From JAAYCU01 sp964642815 (GTDB lineage: Bacteria > Planctomycetota > Phycisphaerae > UBA1845 > PWPN01), in assembly GCA_964642815.1 (NCBI GenBank), contig CAZXSA010000100.1, forward strand, positions 1-16,422: DNA of 16,422 nucleotides. Direction: 5' to 3'. Positions 1-8,082 of this stretch are shown here, piece by piece (position 1 is the stretch's first letter; each line of letters begins with the position of its first letter). The translations under genes were made by a program, and so were the position numbers. The notes under the pieces are model-generated. The model was given only the letters and a program-made list of their open reading frames with translations, was not told the origin of the DNA and did not search any database.

Positions 1-1
1 C

Positions 2-637
2 GATCTCGACCGGCTCATCAAGGATTACGATCAAGCTATAGAGATATCGGAAGCTTATTATCTAAGAGGGCTTTGCCGATTAAAGAGTAAGTTGCCGCGC
101 GAGGCGGAACAGGATTTCGAGCGAGCGATCCAGAAAAGCCAGCGAACGGATTTAACCGCCCGTTGCCGAGCCTCATTGGCGGCCATCGCGTATCAGGCGG
201 GAAATTGGGCTCGAGCGAGTGATCTTTACGTGCAGGCCCTGCCCGAGCTTCCCGACCAGCCGCCTAAGGACAAAATGCTTTATTGCGCGGGCATCGCCTT
301 GCAACGCAATGGCCAATGGCGCGAGGCGGTGTTTCAGTTCGGTCAGATCTTGCGTAAGTTCCGCGACAGCCCGATGGCCGCGGATGCCCGACGGCTGGCC
401 AGTTGGCGGCACGATTATTTCGCGATTCAGCTTGCCGCCTTCAGCGGCGCCGATAGCGCGGAAAGCAAGGTTCAGGAGTTGCGAGCCAAGGGATTCGACG
501 CGGTACAGGAGTTTCTGCCGCGTAACAACCAATCATTGTGGGTCGTCATGGCCGGTCGCTATCCTACCTATGGGGAGGCCGTCCAGGGACTGAACCGCGT
601 GAAGCGGAGCTATCCGGATGCATTCATTATTCCATGA
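2..637 (+). CDS. TPR-repeat protein with C-terminal SPOR domain (5' partial)
   Basis: The reading frame is open to the left edge, so the true start lies upstream; 211 residues are visible. The first 120 or so contain helical tetratricopeptide-like repeats: a YYLRGLCRL helix, a SLAAIAYQAGNWARASDLY unit, and an AGIALQRNGQWREAVFQF unit. The last 73 residues (about 139-211) match a SPOR domain, with the typical opening strand FAIQLAAF, a middle LWVVMAGRYPTYGEA segment, and a short strand ending at the stop. SPOR domains bind peptidoglycan glycan strands that lack stem peptides, often at division sites, so the protein probably sits in the envelope; no signal peptide can be checked because the N-terminus is missing. 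The last 20 bases overlap the start of the polysaccharide export gene, which suggests co-transcription and translational coupling. The domain calls are fairly sure; the role in polysaccharide export is inferred from position only. Confidence 0.8.
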   Translation, partial: DLDRLIKDYDQAIEISEAYYLRGLCRLKSKLPREAEQDFERAIQKSQRTDLTARCRASLAAIAYQAGNWARASDLYVQALPELPDQPPKDKMLYCAGIALQRNGQWREAVFQFGQILRKFRDSPMAADARRLASWRHDYFAIQLAAFSGADSAESKVQELRAKGFDAVQEFLPRNNQSLWVVMAGRYPTYGEAVQGLNRVKRSYPDAFIIP

Positions 638-2156
638 AACCGGCCGGTGGGTCGTCCTGTGTGGAATCATGGCGGCTACCTGCTGGGTCGGGGCCTGCGC
701 CAGTACCGAAAAGCAGCAAACACCAAATCCCGAGCCGCGGGAGTTTCCCCAGCCGTTCAATCGGCCAGCGGCGGCTTCGCCCGATGATCCGGTCAAGCCG
801 GCCTTCGGCACCTACCACCCCGCGGTAAGCACCGTTTTCCCCGACTATCGACTCAATGTCGGCGATGTGCTTGAGATCATCTATCACGTGCGCACCGAGG
901 TGTCCATCGAACGTTACCGTCTCAAGGTGCAGGATGTCATCAGCATCAATTTCCCGTTCCATTCCAAATACGATCAGGAGGTTACCGTCAACAGCGACGG
1001 AACCATCCGGCTGCAACTGGTGGGCGAAGTTCCCGTGGTAACCCGCGGCGAACGCGGGCTGGGGCCGTTCCATTTTCAACAGGACAAGGATCAACGCTGG
1101 GAGCGCTATGTGCCAGGCGCGCAGGACAAGGGGCGATGGGAGGCGTGCGACTTTGAATTGGTCCGGATGCTCGACGGCCGTTGGGTCAAACGGCTGTCCG
1201 ATGGAACGGAATCCCCCCTTGAGGACATGGTCCCCACCAACGAAAACGGGGAGATGCTTGCTCCCTGTATCGTCGATGCGCTGCTGACCGCTACCCGCCG
1301 GGAGCGCTACGAATACGACTCGGTCCAACAGCGATGGAAGACCCGTCCCATCGTCATCGAGCAGGCGGGTATGACCGCCGCCGAGCTGCAAGAGGACTTA
1401 CGGGAGCGGTACGGCCGATACCTGAACAAGCCTGAACTGACCGTCACGGTCAAGCAGGCCAACATCAAGATCGCTGAACTCAAGATTGCTATCACCACCG
1501 CGCCGCGCGGGCAATCGCGTTTGATCCCGGTTAAACCCGACGGAACGCTCGATCTACCTTTCATCGGGGAAGTGCTGGCCTACGGAAAAACCGTTCAGCA
1601 ATTGAAGGTCGATATCGAGACCGCCTATGCCCAGGTGGACCTGCCGGAGATCAGCGTCACCGTGCAGATGAACGAGTGGGCCCCGCAAAAGTTCTTCGTG
1701 CTTGGCGAGGTCAACGGGCCGGGCATGATCACCGAGATGATGCCCATGACCGTTTTTCAGGCCATCGCCGCCGCCGGCGGGGTGAATCCGCGGGCCAGCG
1801 ACAAAGAGATCCTGATCATTCGCCGGAAGGGCTTGCCCGTGCCCGAGGCCACTATCATGGATTTAAGGGGTTTGCGTAATCAGAACTCGCGGGCCAAGTC
1901 CGGCGCCCAGCCGGATTTCGCCAACTTGCGCTTCGATTTCTTCCTGGCCGACGGTGACATCATTTACGTACCCACCTCCGGGTTGGCCGCGACCGGCGAC
2001 TGGGTGGACCAGGTGTTCGGGCGGATTATTCGCGGTGTTTTCCCGTATCAATTCTATACGGGTCTGAATTTCGGTTACGAACTGCATAACGAGCCCAGTA
2101 AGAGCAAGGTAAGCGGTAATAAGTGGCCCAACGTGAATGTTGGCCTCACGCCGTAA
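618..2156 (+). CDS. Polysaccharide export outer-membrane lipoprotein (Wza/Poly_export-SLBB type)
   Basis: Predicted 512-residue outer-membrane polysaccharide export protein. Residues 11-27 form a lipoprotein signal ending in the lipobox V24-G-A-C27, so Cys27 is the likely lipidated residue. Residues 78-140 form the first part of a Poly_export domain (YRLNVGDVLEI, then VNSDGTIRLQLVGEVPV), which resumes at 250-280 (AGMTAAELQEDLRERY). About 109 residues, 141-249, are inserted between these parts; they contain four Arg-Trp pairs. Residues 300-350 repeat the DGT...GEV...helix pattern, and 355-455 look like an SLBB domain (FFVLGEVNGPG, then AIAAAGGVNPRA and LADGDIIYVP). The family forms the channel through which capsule or exopolysaccharide leaves the cell. 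ATG at 618 is preferred because a GGAG lies about 9 bases upstream and the signal peptide follows directly. The downstream Wzz-like gene starts 80 bases later. Family call is firm; the insert has no recognised homology. Confidence 0.93.
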   Translation: MHSLFHETGRWVVLCGIMAATCWVGACASTEKQQTPNPEPREFPQPFNRPAAASPDDPVKPAFGTYHPAVSTVFPDYRLNVGDVLEIIYHVRTEVSIERYRLKVQDVISINFPFHSKYDQEVTVNSDGTIRLQLVGEVPVVTRGERGLGPFHFQQDKDQRWERYVPGAQDKGRWEACDFELVRMLDGRWVKRLSDGTESPLEDMVPTNENGEMLAPCIVDALLTATRRERYEYDSVQQRWKTRPIVIEQAGMTAAELQEDLRERYGRYLNKPELTVTVKQANIKIAELKIAITTAPRGQSRLIPVKPDGTLDLPFIGEVLAYGKTVQQLKVDIETAYAQVDLPEISVTVQMNEWAPQKFFVLGEVNGPGMITEMMPMTVFQAIAAAGGVNPRASDKEILIIRRKGLPVPEATIMDLRGLRNQNSRAKSGAQPDFANLRFDFFLADGDIIYVPTSGLAATGDWVDQVFGRIIRGVFPYQFYTGLNFGYELHNEPSKSKVSGNKWPNVNVGLTP

Positions 2157-2236
2157 GGGATGAGTAAACCTGGAGGACCGCCCTTCGTCGGAATATTTTC
2201 CTGACAGGTCGCGCGGCCTCGAAGACGGATCATATT

Positions 2237-3925
2237 ATGGCCGATGCAATTGGCTCCAGATCGTTGCGTGAACTGGCCCGGGTACTTTTTGCCCGCTGGC
2301 TGGTTTGTCTGTTGATCGTGGTTGCGATCGCCGCGGGAACGTGGGTGGCCTGTGTCAACGCCCGAGCTCACTATCGTTCCTCGGTCAAGTTCCAGATGCG
2401 CGAGCCGCGGCCGCGCAATCCCGTCGCCCGGGAAGTTTCTCCCGACCGCTCGCTCCAGGTCTTCATTAAAAGCCAGCAGGAGTTGATGACCTCCGATCCC
2501 GTTCTGGCCCGGGTTCTCCTGTTGATGGAATACGCCGAGAAACAAGATCCCTTTTACGATCGGTGGAGCAAGGCGCGCGGTGATTGGGGGGCCGGCCAGT
2601 TCGTTACGAACGGAATGGCCGAGCAGCGTTGGGCGGGTTTCGAGACCGTTCTGACGGAACTGGATAAGCGGATCGAGGAGCGTAAGCGCGACAAGGACCA
2701 CGGCGCGGAATTCATGGAGCAGATCCGGCGGTTCGCCCGAAGCGTGAAGGTTGAAGCGGGCGAAGGCGGGGAGGAAATCGCCCTGACCGAAACCGTCACC
2801 CTGACCGTGACCCGGCCCGAACCGGTGGAACAGGCTTGGATCGCCGCCGACATGGTGGCCCGCAATTACCTTGATCGCTATCGCCAATTGCAGTGGTTGA
2901 GCAGTAAGGACGCCGTCAAAATGATGGACGCCCGGACCATTGAACTCCGCAAAGCCCGGCTGGACACCGTCCAGGCGACCTTGAGCGCCTTCGTTGAGAA
3001 GCTCGATGAGCCTTCCGATCTGGGTATACTTGAACAACTCACTCGCTCCGGCACCGAGGCCGGCAAGCAGATTCTGGTTCGTGGTCTGCGCGAGGACATG
3101 CTCGCCCGCTCCGGCGAGTTGGCCGAGCTGCGCCAGCTTCAGCAACAACTCCTGGAACAGTTACCCCCGGCCCTGTGGGGGGACAAACCGCGCACCGACG
3201 CCGAGGGGTTGCTGACCGTGCCGGATTACGCCGTCATCGATCAAATGAAAGATACCGACGAGCTGCTGACCGATATGGTGACCACGATTCCGGAAAAAAC
3301 GATAGCCAGCAACGTCGTGGTCAAGCAGCTTAAGACCGCGGAAGTGACCCTGCTCACCGATCTCAACCGTCTACGGGTCGATTACCGCGACGACTATGAC
3401 GAGGTGCAGAAGAAACTTACGGAAATCGCCAAGACCCGCCGGCTCATCCTCAAGGAACTGGTCGGCGAGGCTCGGACCCTGCACATTCCCATTGCCATTC
3501 TCACGGCCCGCCAGAAAGAAACCCGAACGGAATTGGAGCATCTGCAAGACCAGTTGAACCGCGTGACCGGCAAGCTGTTTGAGTATCAGTCGCTGGTTTA
3601 CGAAATGAGTCTGGCCCGTTCGGAATATGAGCAGGCTTCCAACGATCTGGCCTCGGCCAAGGCCGGTCGTGAGCAGGAGGCCGAGGGAATCACCATCCTG
3701 ATTATCGAAAACGCCCAACTGCCGGACGTGAACCGGCCGGCGTTTCCCAAGCCATTGTTGTATACCGTGATCGCCGCCTGTGTCGGCTTGTTGCTGGCCG
3801 TGGCGTATGCATTCGTGGCCGACCACTTCGACCACACGTTCAAGTCCATCGAGGAGGCCGAGCGCTATTTGGGTGTTCCCGTGGTTGGTTCCGTGCCCAA
3901 GTGTGGCGGCCGGCTGGTAACCTGA
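2237..3925 (+). CDS. Polysaccharide chain-length determinant / co-polymerase (Wzz/GumC family)
   Basis: Predicted 562-residue inner-membrane protein with the usual Wzz layout: a first membrane helix at about residues 21-40, a long periplasmic domain rich in Glu, Gln and Leu with coiled-coil stretches (for example around LAELRQLQQQLLEQL and the 430-480 region), and a second membrane helix at about 507-529 just after the PAFPKPLLY motif. The protein ends soon after the conserved cytoplasmic motif YLGVPVVGSVP, so no kinase domain is fused; the separate CpsD-like protein begins 7 bases downstream. The family controls chain length in Wzy-dependent polysaccharide synthesis and pairs with the Wza-like channel encoded just upstream. 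ATG 2237 was chosen because the membrane helix follows at normal distance; the ribosome binding site is weak. The gap before it (2157-2236) shows no convincing promoter. Confidence 0.9.
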   Translation: MADAIGSRSLRELARVLFARWLVCLLIVVAIAAGTWVACVNARAHYRSSVKFQMREPRPRNPVAREVSPDRSLQVFIKSQQELMTSDPVLARVLLLMEYAEKQDPFYDRWSKARGDWGAGQFVTNGMAEQRWAGFETVLTELDKRIEERKRDKDHGAEFMEQIRRFARSVKVEAGEGGEEIALTETVTLTVTRPEPVEQAWIAADMVARNYLDRYRQLQWLSSKDAVKMMDARTIELRKARLDTVQATLSAFVEKLDEPSDLGILEQLTRSGTEAGKQILVRGLREDMLARSGELAELRQLQQQLLEQLPPALWGDKPRTDAEGLLTVPDYAVIDQMKDTDELLTDMVTTIPEKTIASNVVVKQLKTAEVTLLTDLNRLRVDYRDDYDEVQKKLTEIAKTRRLILKELVGEARTLHIPIAILTARQKETRTELEHLQDQLNRVTGKLFEYQSLVYEMSLARSEYEQASNDLASAKAGREQEAEGITILIIENAQLPDVNRPAFPKPLLYTVIAACVGLLLAVAYAFVADHFDHTFKSIEEAERYLGVPVVGSVPKCGGRLVT

Positions 3926-3932
3926 GGATATT

Positions 3933-4925
3933 ATGGTCCGCGATAAAGGTAACGATTTTGACCCCGCCAATGGCGAGAACGGCTGGTCGGAAGAGCAGCG
4001 TTCCCGGTCGTCGCCCCCCCCGGGCGGCTCGGCCGATGAGCAAGAAGCTCTGTTTATTCCCGAAGAGGAAGGTCTTGCCTTGCCCGAGGGCGGCGATGTG
4101 GCATTCTCCGATGACGACCTGAAATTATCCGAGGAGGAATTGACTCGGTCGCGGCGCCCCGAAACGGAGGCCGCTTCCTCTCGTGAACGCAAGGCCGAGC
4201 CGCGCATGTCCGCGCAGGGTAAGCCTGAATCGCTGGTTGCCGTGGCCTCGCCGAAAGCTTCCCGCTCCGCGTCTGCACGGTCCACGACGCTACGCCGCGG
4301 AGTTCGCGATGCCGTGGATCAGCTATGGGCTTCGGTTTTCTTTTCTCCGGAACAGACTGCTCCCAAGTCGGTGGTGGTGACGGCCGCCGAGCCGCGCGAA
4401 GGTGTCAGTCAGATCGCCACCGCCCTGGCTTTGGCCGGTTGCGCCGCCGAGCGCGGCTTGAGGATTGCCTTGGTGGATTTCAACCTGCGCCGCCCCATGC
4501 TCCATCGGATTCTGGGATTACAATCGTCGCCCGGAGTGGTGGAAGTCCTGGCCGGCCAGAAGACCTTGGCCGCCGCCGCTCAACGATTAGAGGAAGGCCG
4601 GCTCGGCGTGCTGGTCGCCGGACAAGTTCAGGGTGTTGCGCCTTCCCACATGCAGCGCCAGAACGTCGGCGCGCTTGTTCGCGATCTGGCCGCGGTGTAC
4701 GACCATGTGATCATCGATGCTCCGCCGGTCAACACTCAGGCGACGGTTCAGGCCTTGGCCGGTTGCACCGACGGTGTCCTGCTGGTCACGAAAGCCACCG
4801 TGACCCGCCGCGAGTCCGTGGCGGAAGCCAGAAAACGCGTTGAACTGGCCCACGGCAAGGTGATCGGCCTCGTGCTGAATCAGCGGCGGTTCCCGATCCC
4901 CGGTTTTCTCTACCGCCGCATGTAA
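3933..4925 (+). CDS. CpsD/CapB-like P-loop protein with degenerate nucleotide-binding motifs
   Basis: Residues 145-315 follow the fold of bacterial tyrosine autokinases (BY-kinases; MinD/ParA-like P-loop). Order of motifs: Walker A region at 150-161, Walker A' at 178-188 (IALVDFNLRRP), and Walker B at 259-265 (VIIDAPP). Walker A normally reads PGEGKST; here it is P154-R-E-G-V158-S-Q160, so the phosphate-binding Lys, a Gly and the Thr/Ser are replaced. In A' the second Asp is Asn184. The C-terminus (QRRFPIPGFLYRRM) has one Tyr and lacks the usual tyrosine cluster. Residues 1-120 are acidic, Ser/Pro-rich and probably disordered. Position after a Wzz-like gene without its own kinase domain indicates the CpsD partner role. 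A GAGGA site overlapping the upstream stop precedes ATG 3933. It may regulate chain length without kinase activity; this is inference. Family membership is firm, activity is not. Confidence 0.85.
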   Translation: MVRDKGNDFDPANGENGWSEEQRSRSSPPPGGSADEQEALFIPEEEGLALPEGGDVAFSDDDLKLSEEELTRSRRPETEAASSRERKAEPRMSAQGKPESLVAVASPKASRSASARSTTLRRGVRDAVDQLWASVFFSPEQTAPKSVVVTAAEPREGVSQIATALALAGCAAERGLRIALVDFNLRRPMLHRILGLQSSPGVVEVLAGQKTLAAAAQRLEEGRLGVLVAGQVQGVAPSHMQRQNVGALVRDLAAVYDHVIIDAPPVNTQATVQALAGCTDGVLLVTKATVTRRESVAEARKRVELAHGKVIGLVLNQRRFPIPGFLYRRM

Positions 4926-4979
4926 AGGCCGAGGTCTGCGCGAGGTTCGGACAATCTCGGATTATTCACTGGTTGATTC

Positions 4980-6500
4980 ATGCAACTGCTGGCGGAACGA
5001 AGGTTGGATGGAGTGGTTTTGCTGGCCACGGCCTTGCTGGTCGTTGCCATCCTGTTGACCCCCGCGCCTTATAGTCTGGTTGTGCTGGCCGCCGCCGCCG
5101 GCTTTGGGATATTCGTGGCCTGGGCCGTGCTCGGCGATCTGCTGGTCGCCGTCTTGTTCTGGTTTGTCACGGTCATCGCCCTGCATGAAGAGCTTTGGCG
5201 CGTGCGCGTTCCCTTCTTTTTCGCCCTCACGGTCGATCGTATCGCTATTGTTGTGGTTTTTTTACTTTGGGTGGCCATGTGGCTCCTCGGTCGCTCGCGT
5301 TTGCGCCCCGCTGGAGCGGTCTATCCCTTGATGGCGATGATCCTGGGTTATTTCACCCTTTCCGCCATTGCCAGCGGGTTTCAAACCGTGGCTGTCGCCA
5401 CCGTCCACTATCGCCTGATCGGTGGATATTGGTTTGCCTTCGTGGTCTTTTTCCTGGTTCTCCACGCCGTTCGCCATGAAACCCATTTCCGCCGCCTGCT
5501 GATATTTTTCATGCTGGTCGGGCTCTATCTCACCTTCACCGGATGGTGCGAGCATTTCAAGATATGGGCTTTGGTTTTCCCCAAATTTATCGCGGATCCG
5601 ACCAAGGGTATTCACTGGGGCCGGGTCCGCGGCCCGTTTCTGGTCAGCCCGGCCATGGGCGTAGCCTTGCTCTTCTGTTTCTTTAATAACCTCGTCCTCA
5701 TTCGCAAGGCGCAACGGCCGGCGCGCATGATGTTGTACCCGGCTTGCCTGGCCATGTTGCCGGTGATCTTCTGGACCCATACGCGCAGCGTCTGGCTCGG
5801 TCTGATTCTCGGCACGATGGTCTGGCTGATCTACACCCGGCGGCGCTGGAGCCGGACGGCGGCCGTCTGTCTGCTCGCCGTGGCGGCCATCCTCACCTTC
5901 TTTGTCAATGAGGAAGGATTCCTCTCCGCCAGGCGTTCCCGCGGCGGGGTCATGGACACCGATCCGATCACCATGCGTATCGGCCTGGCGTTGATCAGCC
6001 GGGATATCTGGCTCGATCATCCGCTCGTCGGCGCCGGGTTCGGGCATTTTCGCGATGTCGCTCCGCGCTATGCCCGCGATATCCAAAGCCCCTACTACCG
6101 GTTCGCCTCCCAGGCGATGGAACATAACAACTTCCTCAGCATCCTGGCCGAGACCGGCCTGATCGGTCTGCTGCTTTTCCTGGCCCTGCTCGTGGTATTG
6201 CTACGGGTCAGCTTGCGGTTATACCGTCGGCTGCCGGCCTGCGCCGAGGGTCTGATTGATCGGGACATCGTCGTTCTGTTCTGGGTACTCTTTGTCATCT
6301 TCGTCATCGATGGCATGTTTCGCGAAACCAGCGTGTATCCGTTTACCAACGCCCTGTTCTTCGGTTTCGCCGGTTTGATTGTCGCTCTGGATTATCTGTT
6401 GCGCCCACAGCCGATTCGGCCACAGGCGCCCGCCATGGCCGGGAGGCCCGCCGCCCGGCTCGGTCGCATGCGGCCCATCGGCGCGGAGACCGCCCCTTGA
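4980..6500 (+). CDS. O-antigen ligase / polysaccharide polymerase-like membrane protein (Wzy_C family)
   Basis: Predicted 506-residue polytopic inner-membrane protein with about ten or more hydrophobic helices. Features of the O-antigen ligase/Wzy_C superfamily are present: RVRGPFLVSPAMG at about 216-228, THTRSVWLGLILG at about 265-277 before a helix, a long periplasmic loop after RSRGGVMDTDP, then HPLVGAGFGHFR at about 347-358, and EHNNFLSILAETGLIG at about 381-396 (the HNN...E..GL.G signature). In this setting it most likely polymerises lipid-linked repeat units (Wzy) rather than ligating to lipid A, but sequence alone cannot separate the two. The C-terminal 30 residues are Pro/Ala/Arg-rich and cytoplasmic. 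Its TGA overlaps the TTG start of the flippase gene, so the two are probably translationally coupled. ATG 4980 has only a weak upstream ribosome binding site. Confidence 0.85.
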   Translation: MQLLAERRLDGVVLLATALLVVAILLTPAPYSLVVLAAAAGFGIFVAWAVLGDLLVAVLFWFVTVIALHEELWRVRVPFFFALTVDRIAIVVVFLLWVAMWLLGRSRLRPAGAVYPLMAMILGYFTLSAIASGFQTVAVATVHYRLIGGYWFAFVVFFLVLHAVRHETHFRRLLIFFMLVGLYLTFTGWCEHFKIWALVFPKFIADPTKGIHWGRVRGPFLVSPAMGVALLFCFFNNLVLIRKAQRPARMMLYPACLAMLPVIFWTHTRSVWLGLILGTMVWLIYTRRRWSRTAAVCLLAVAAILTFFVNEEGFLSARRSRGGVMDTDPITMRIGLALISRDIWLDHPLVGAGFGHFRDVAPRYARDIQSPYYRFASQAMEHNNFLSILAETGLIGLLLFLALLVVLLRVSLRLYRRLPACAEGLIDRDIVVLFWVLFVIFVIDGMFRETSVYPFTNALFFGFAGLIVALDYLLRPQPIRPQAPAMAGRPAARLGRMRPIGAETAP

Positions 6501-8071
6501 TCAGTCCCGTTGGCAATAACCTCGGCCCGCGACCGTTTCTTTTCCGGTCCGAAACCGTAAGCGAATCGCTCAGCGTCTATCTGCCTACGGTTTTCGCGTC
6601 CCGATTCATCGGCCTGGTTCGAGGGGTCGTGCTTGCCTGGCTGTTGACCAAAGGGGAGTTCGGGCTTCTGCAGGTTGCCCTGATCGTCGTCAGTATCCTT
6701 GATCCCTTATGCAGTGCCGGTCTGAACGAGGCCGTTGCCCGCTATGTCCCCCAATACGAGACGAAACAGGCTCTCCGCGCCTTCCTCCGCCGCGCGGTTA
6801 TCCTCGTTCTCTCCATCGGTGGCGGACTGACCGTCGTGGTCGCTCTATGGGCCGAACCCATCGGGCGATTCTTTTTCGCCACCCTAAACCGCGACGGTAT
6901 CGGCGTGGACCCCCGCGTCTGCGTGACTTTAACCCGCATGGCCACCGCTACGACACTGGCCCTGATTGTCTACTATCTGCCATTGTCCATCCTCAAGGGG
7001 CTGCGCATGTTTCGCGCGGTCAGCCTCATGGAACTGGTCAGCAACGTAACCTTCATGGCGGCGGCGGTCTTGGTTGCTTTCGCGGGACGGGGTACGGCCG
7101 TCGCCATGCTGGCCTGTTACGGTTTGACGCTCGCCGCCGCGGCCCTGCTCGTCGTCCCCGGCTTGAGTCGGATACTCCGGGCAGCGCCCGACCGGGCATC
7201 CCTGACGGCCTTAAGCGCTGACGGCCGCGCGCATCGTGTTGTCGAACGCCTGCTGCGTTTCGGGGCCTGGGCGGCTCTGGCGGCCGTCATGTGGCAGAGC
7301 CTGCAATTCTACCCCATGTGGTATCTGCAAAAGGTATATGGTCCCGACGTGACCGCCGTCTTTGGTGGCGTGCGGCTGCTCACCCAAGCCGTGCTGATTG
7401 TCTCCGTCGCCGTTGTTACCGTGGTCCAGACTTCGGTCACCAAGACGTGGGAAGCCGAGGGCCCGCCCGTCGCCGATCGGCAACTGGCTCTGGCCTTCAA
7501 GACCACGGCTTTGACTTTGCTTATCCTCTGCGCCTGCATCGCCGGTTTGTCCGATGTTCTGGTCCTCTTGTTCCCCAGCGGCTATGCGGAAGGCGCACGC
7601 ATTGTTTCCGTTCTGCTGCTGTTCTTCATGCTCAGCGGGCATTTGGGTTTCCTGGCCATCCATTTCAGCTTGATCGAGCGGCCGCGGCATCTGTTTGTGC
7701 CTTGGACCGCCGGTCTGCTGGCCGGCATCGTTGCCGGGCGCTGGCTCGTGCTTCCGGGATTGACGGCCGTTGCGGCCCTGCAGGCGGCCGTCTGGTCGGG
7801 TATCCTGGGAGTAAGCGCTGCCGTGGTGGTGGCCTTCTTTCTGATATGGATCGAACGTCGGCCCATCGACCGGGGCACGGCCTTGTTGATCGCCGCCACC
7901 TACGCCTTGGCCGCCCCGATCTATCTGTTTATCGTCGTTGTGCTTGTCCTGTGCATCCTGGCCTGGGTGAGCAACGTCATTTTCACCATCGAGGGTAAGC
8001 AAAAACTGCGGCAGTTGTTGGGTGACGGCTGCCGTAGAATACGGGCTATGTTGTCGAAGGGGATTGTCTAA
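6497..8071 (+). CDS. Oligosaccharide flippase (Wzx-like, MOP superfamily)
   Basis: Predicted 524-residue membrane protein with some 12-14 hydrophobic helices spread along its length, starting with VYLPTVFASRFIGLVRGVVLAWLLTKGEFGLLQ. That N-terminal pattern, a first helix followed by a glycine-rich loop with conserved charged residues, is typical of polysaccharide biosynthesis flippases, as is the conserved 'NEAVARYVPQY' following helix 2. The family moves undecaprenyl-linked sugar units from the cytoplasmic to the periplasmic face. The start is TTG 6497, which overlaps the preceding TGA by three bases; a GGAG lies 8 bases upstream (6485-6488). It sits between the polymerase-like gene and a glycosyltransferase, as expected for Wzx. 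The product ends in a basic cytoplasmic tail (GCRRIRAMLSKGIV). Confidence 0.88.
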   Translation: MISPVGNNLGPRPFLFRSETVSESLSVYLPTVFASRFIGLVRGVVLAWLLTKGEFGLLQVALIVVSILDPLCSAGLNEAVARYVPQYETKQALRAFLRRAVILVLSIGGGLTVVVALWAEPIGRFFFATLNRDGIGVDPRVCVTLTRMATATTLALIVYYLPLSILKGLRMFRAVSLMELVSNVTFMAAAVLVAFAGRGTAVAMLACYGLTLAAAALLVVPGLSRILRAAPDRASLTALSADGRAHRVVERLLRFGAWAALAAVMWQSLQFYPMWYLQKVYGPDVTAVFGGVRLLTQAVLIVSVAVVTVVQTSVTKTWEAEGPPVADRQLALAFKTTALTLLILCACIAGLSDVLVLLFPSGYAEGARIVSVLLLFFMLSGHLGFLAIHFSLIERPRHLFVPWTAGLLAGIVAGRWLVLPGLTAVAALQAAVWSGILGVSAAVVVAFFLIWIERRPIDRGTALLIAATYALAAPIYLFIVVVLVLCILAWVSNVIFTIEGKQKLRQLLGDGCRRIRAMLSKGIV

Positions 8072-8082
8072 TCGGTGACGCC

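Noticed and set aside
2160..2204. 14-codon open frame between the export and chain-length genes
   Set aside because: No ribosome binding site and no recognisable peptide; chance occurrence is likely.
2075..3148. Long minus-strand open frame of 357 codons
   Set aside because: It lies antisense to the C-terminus of the export lipoprotein gene and to the Wzz-like gene, which both have clear family features; its translation is Gly/Leu/His-rich with no recognisable domain.
3371..4285. Minus-strand open frame of 304 codons
   Set aside because: Antisense to the Wzz-like and CpsD-like genes; Ser/Arg-rich, low-complexity translation.
5262..6125. Minus-strand open frame of 287 codons
   Set aside because: Antisense to the polymerase-like gene; composition is skewed to Asp, Glu, Gln and Gly as expected from the complement of hydrophobic codons.
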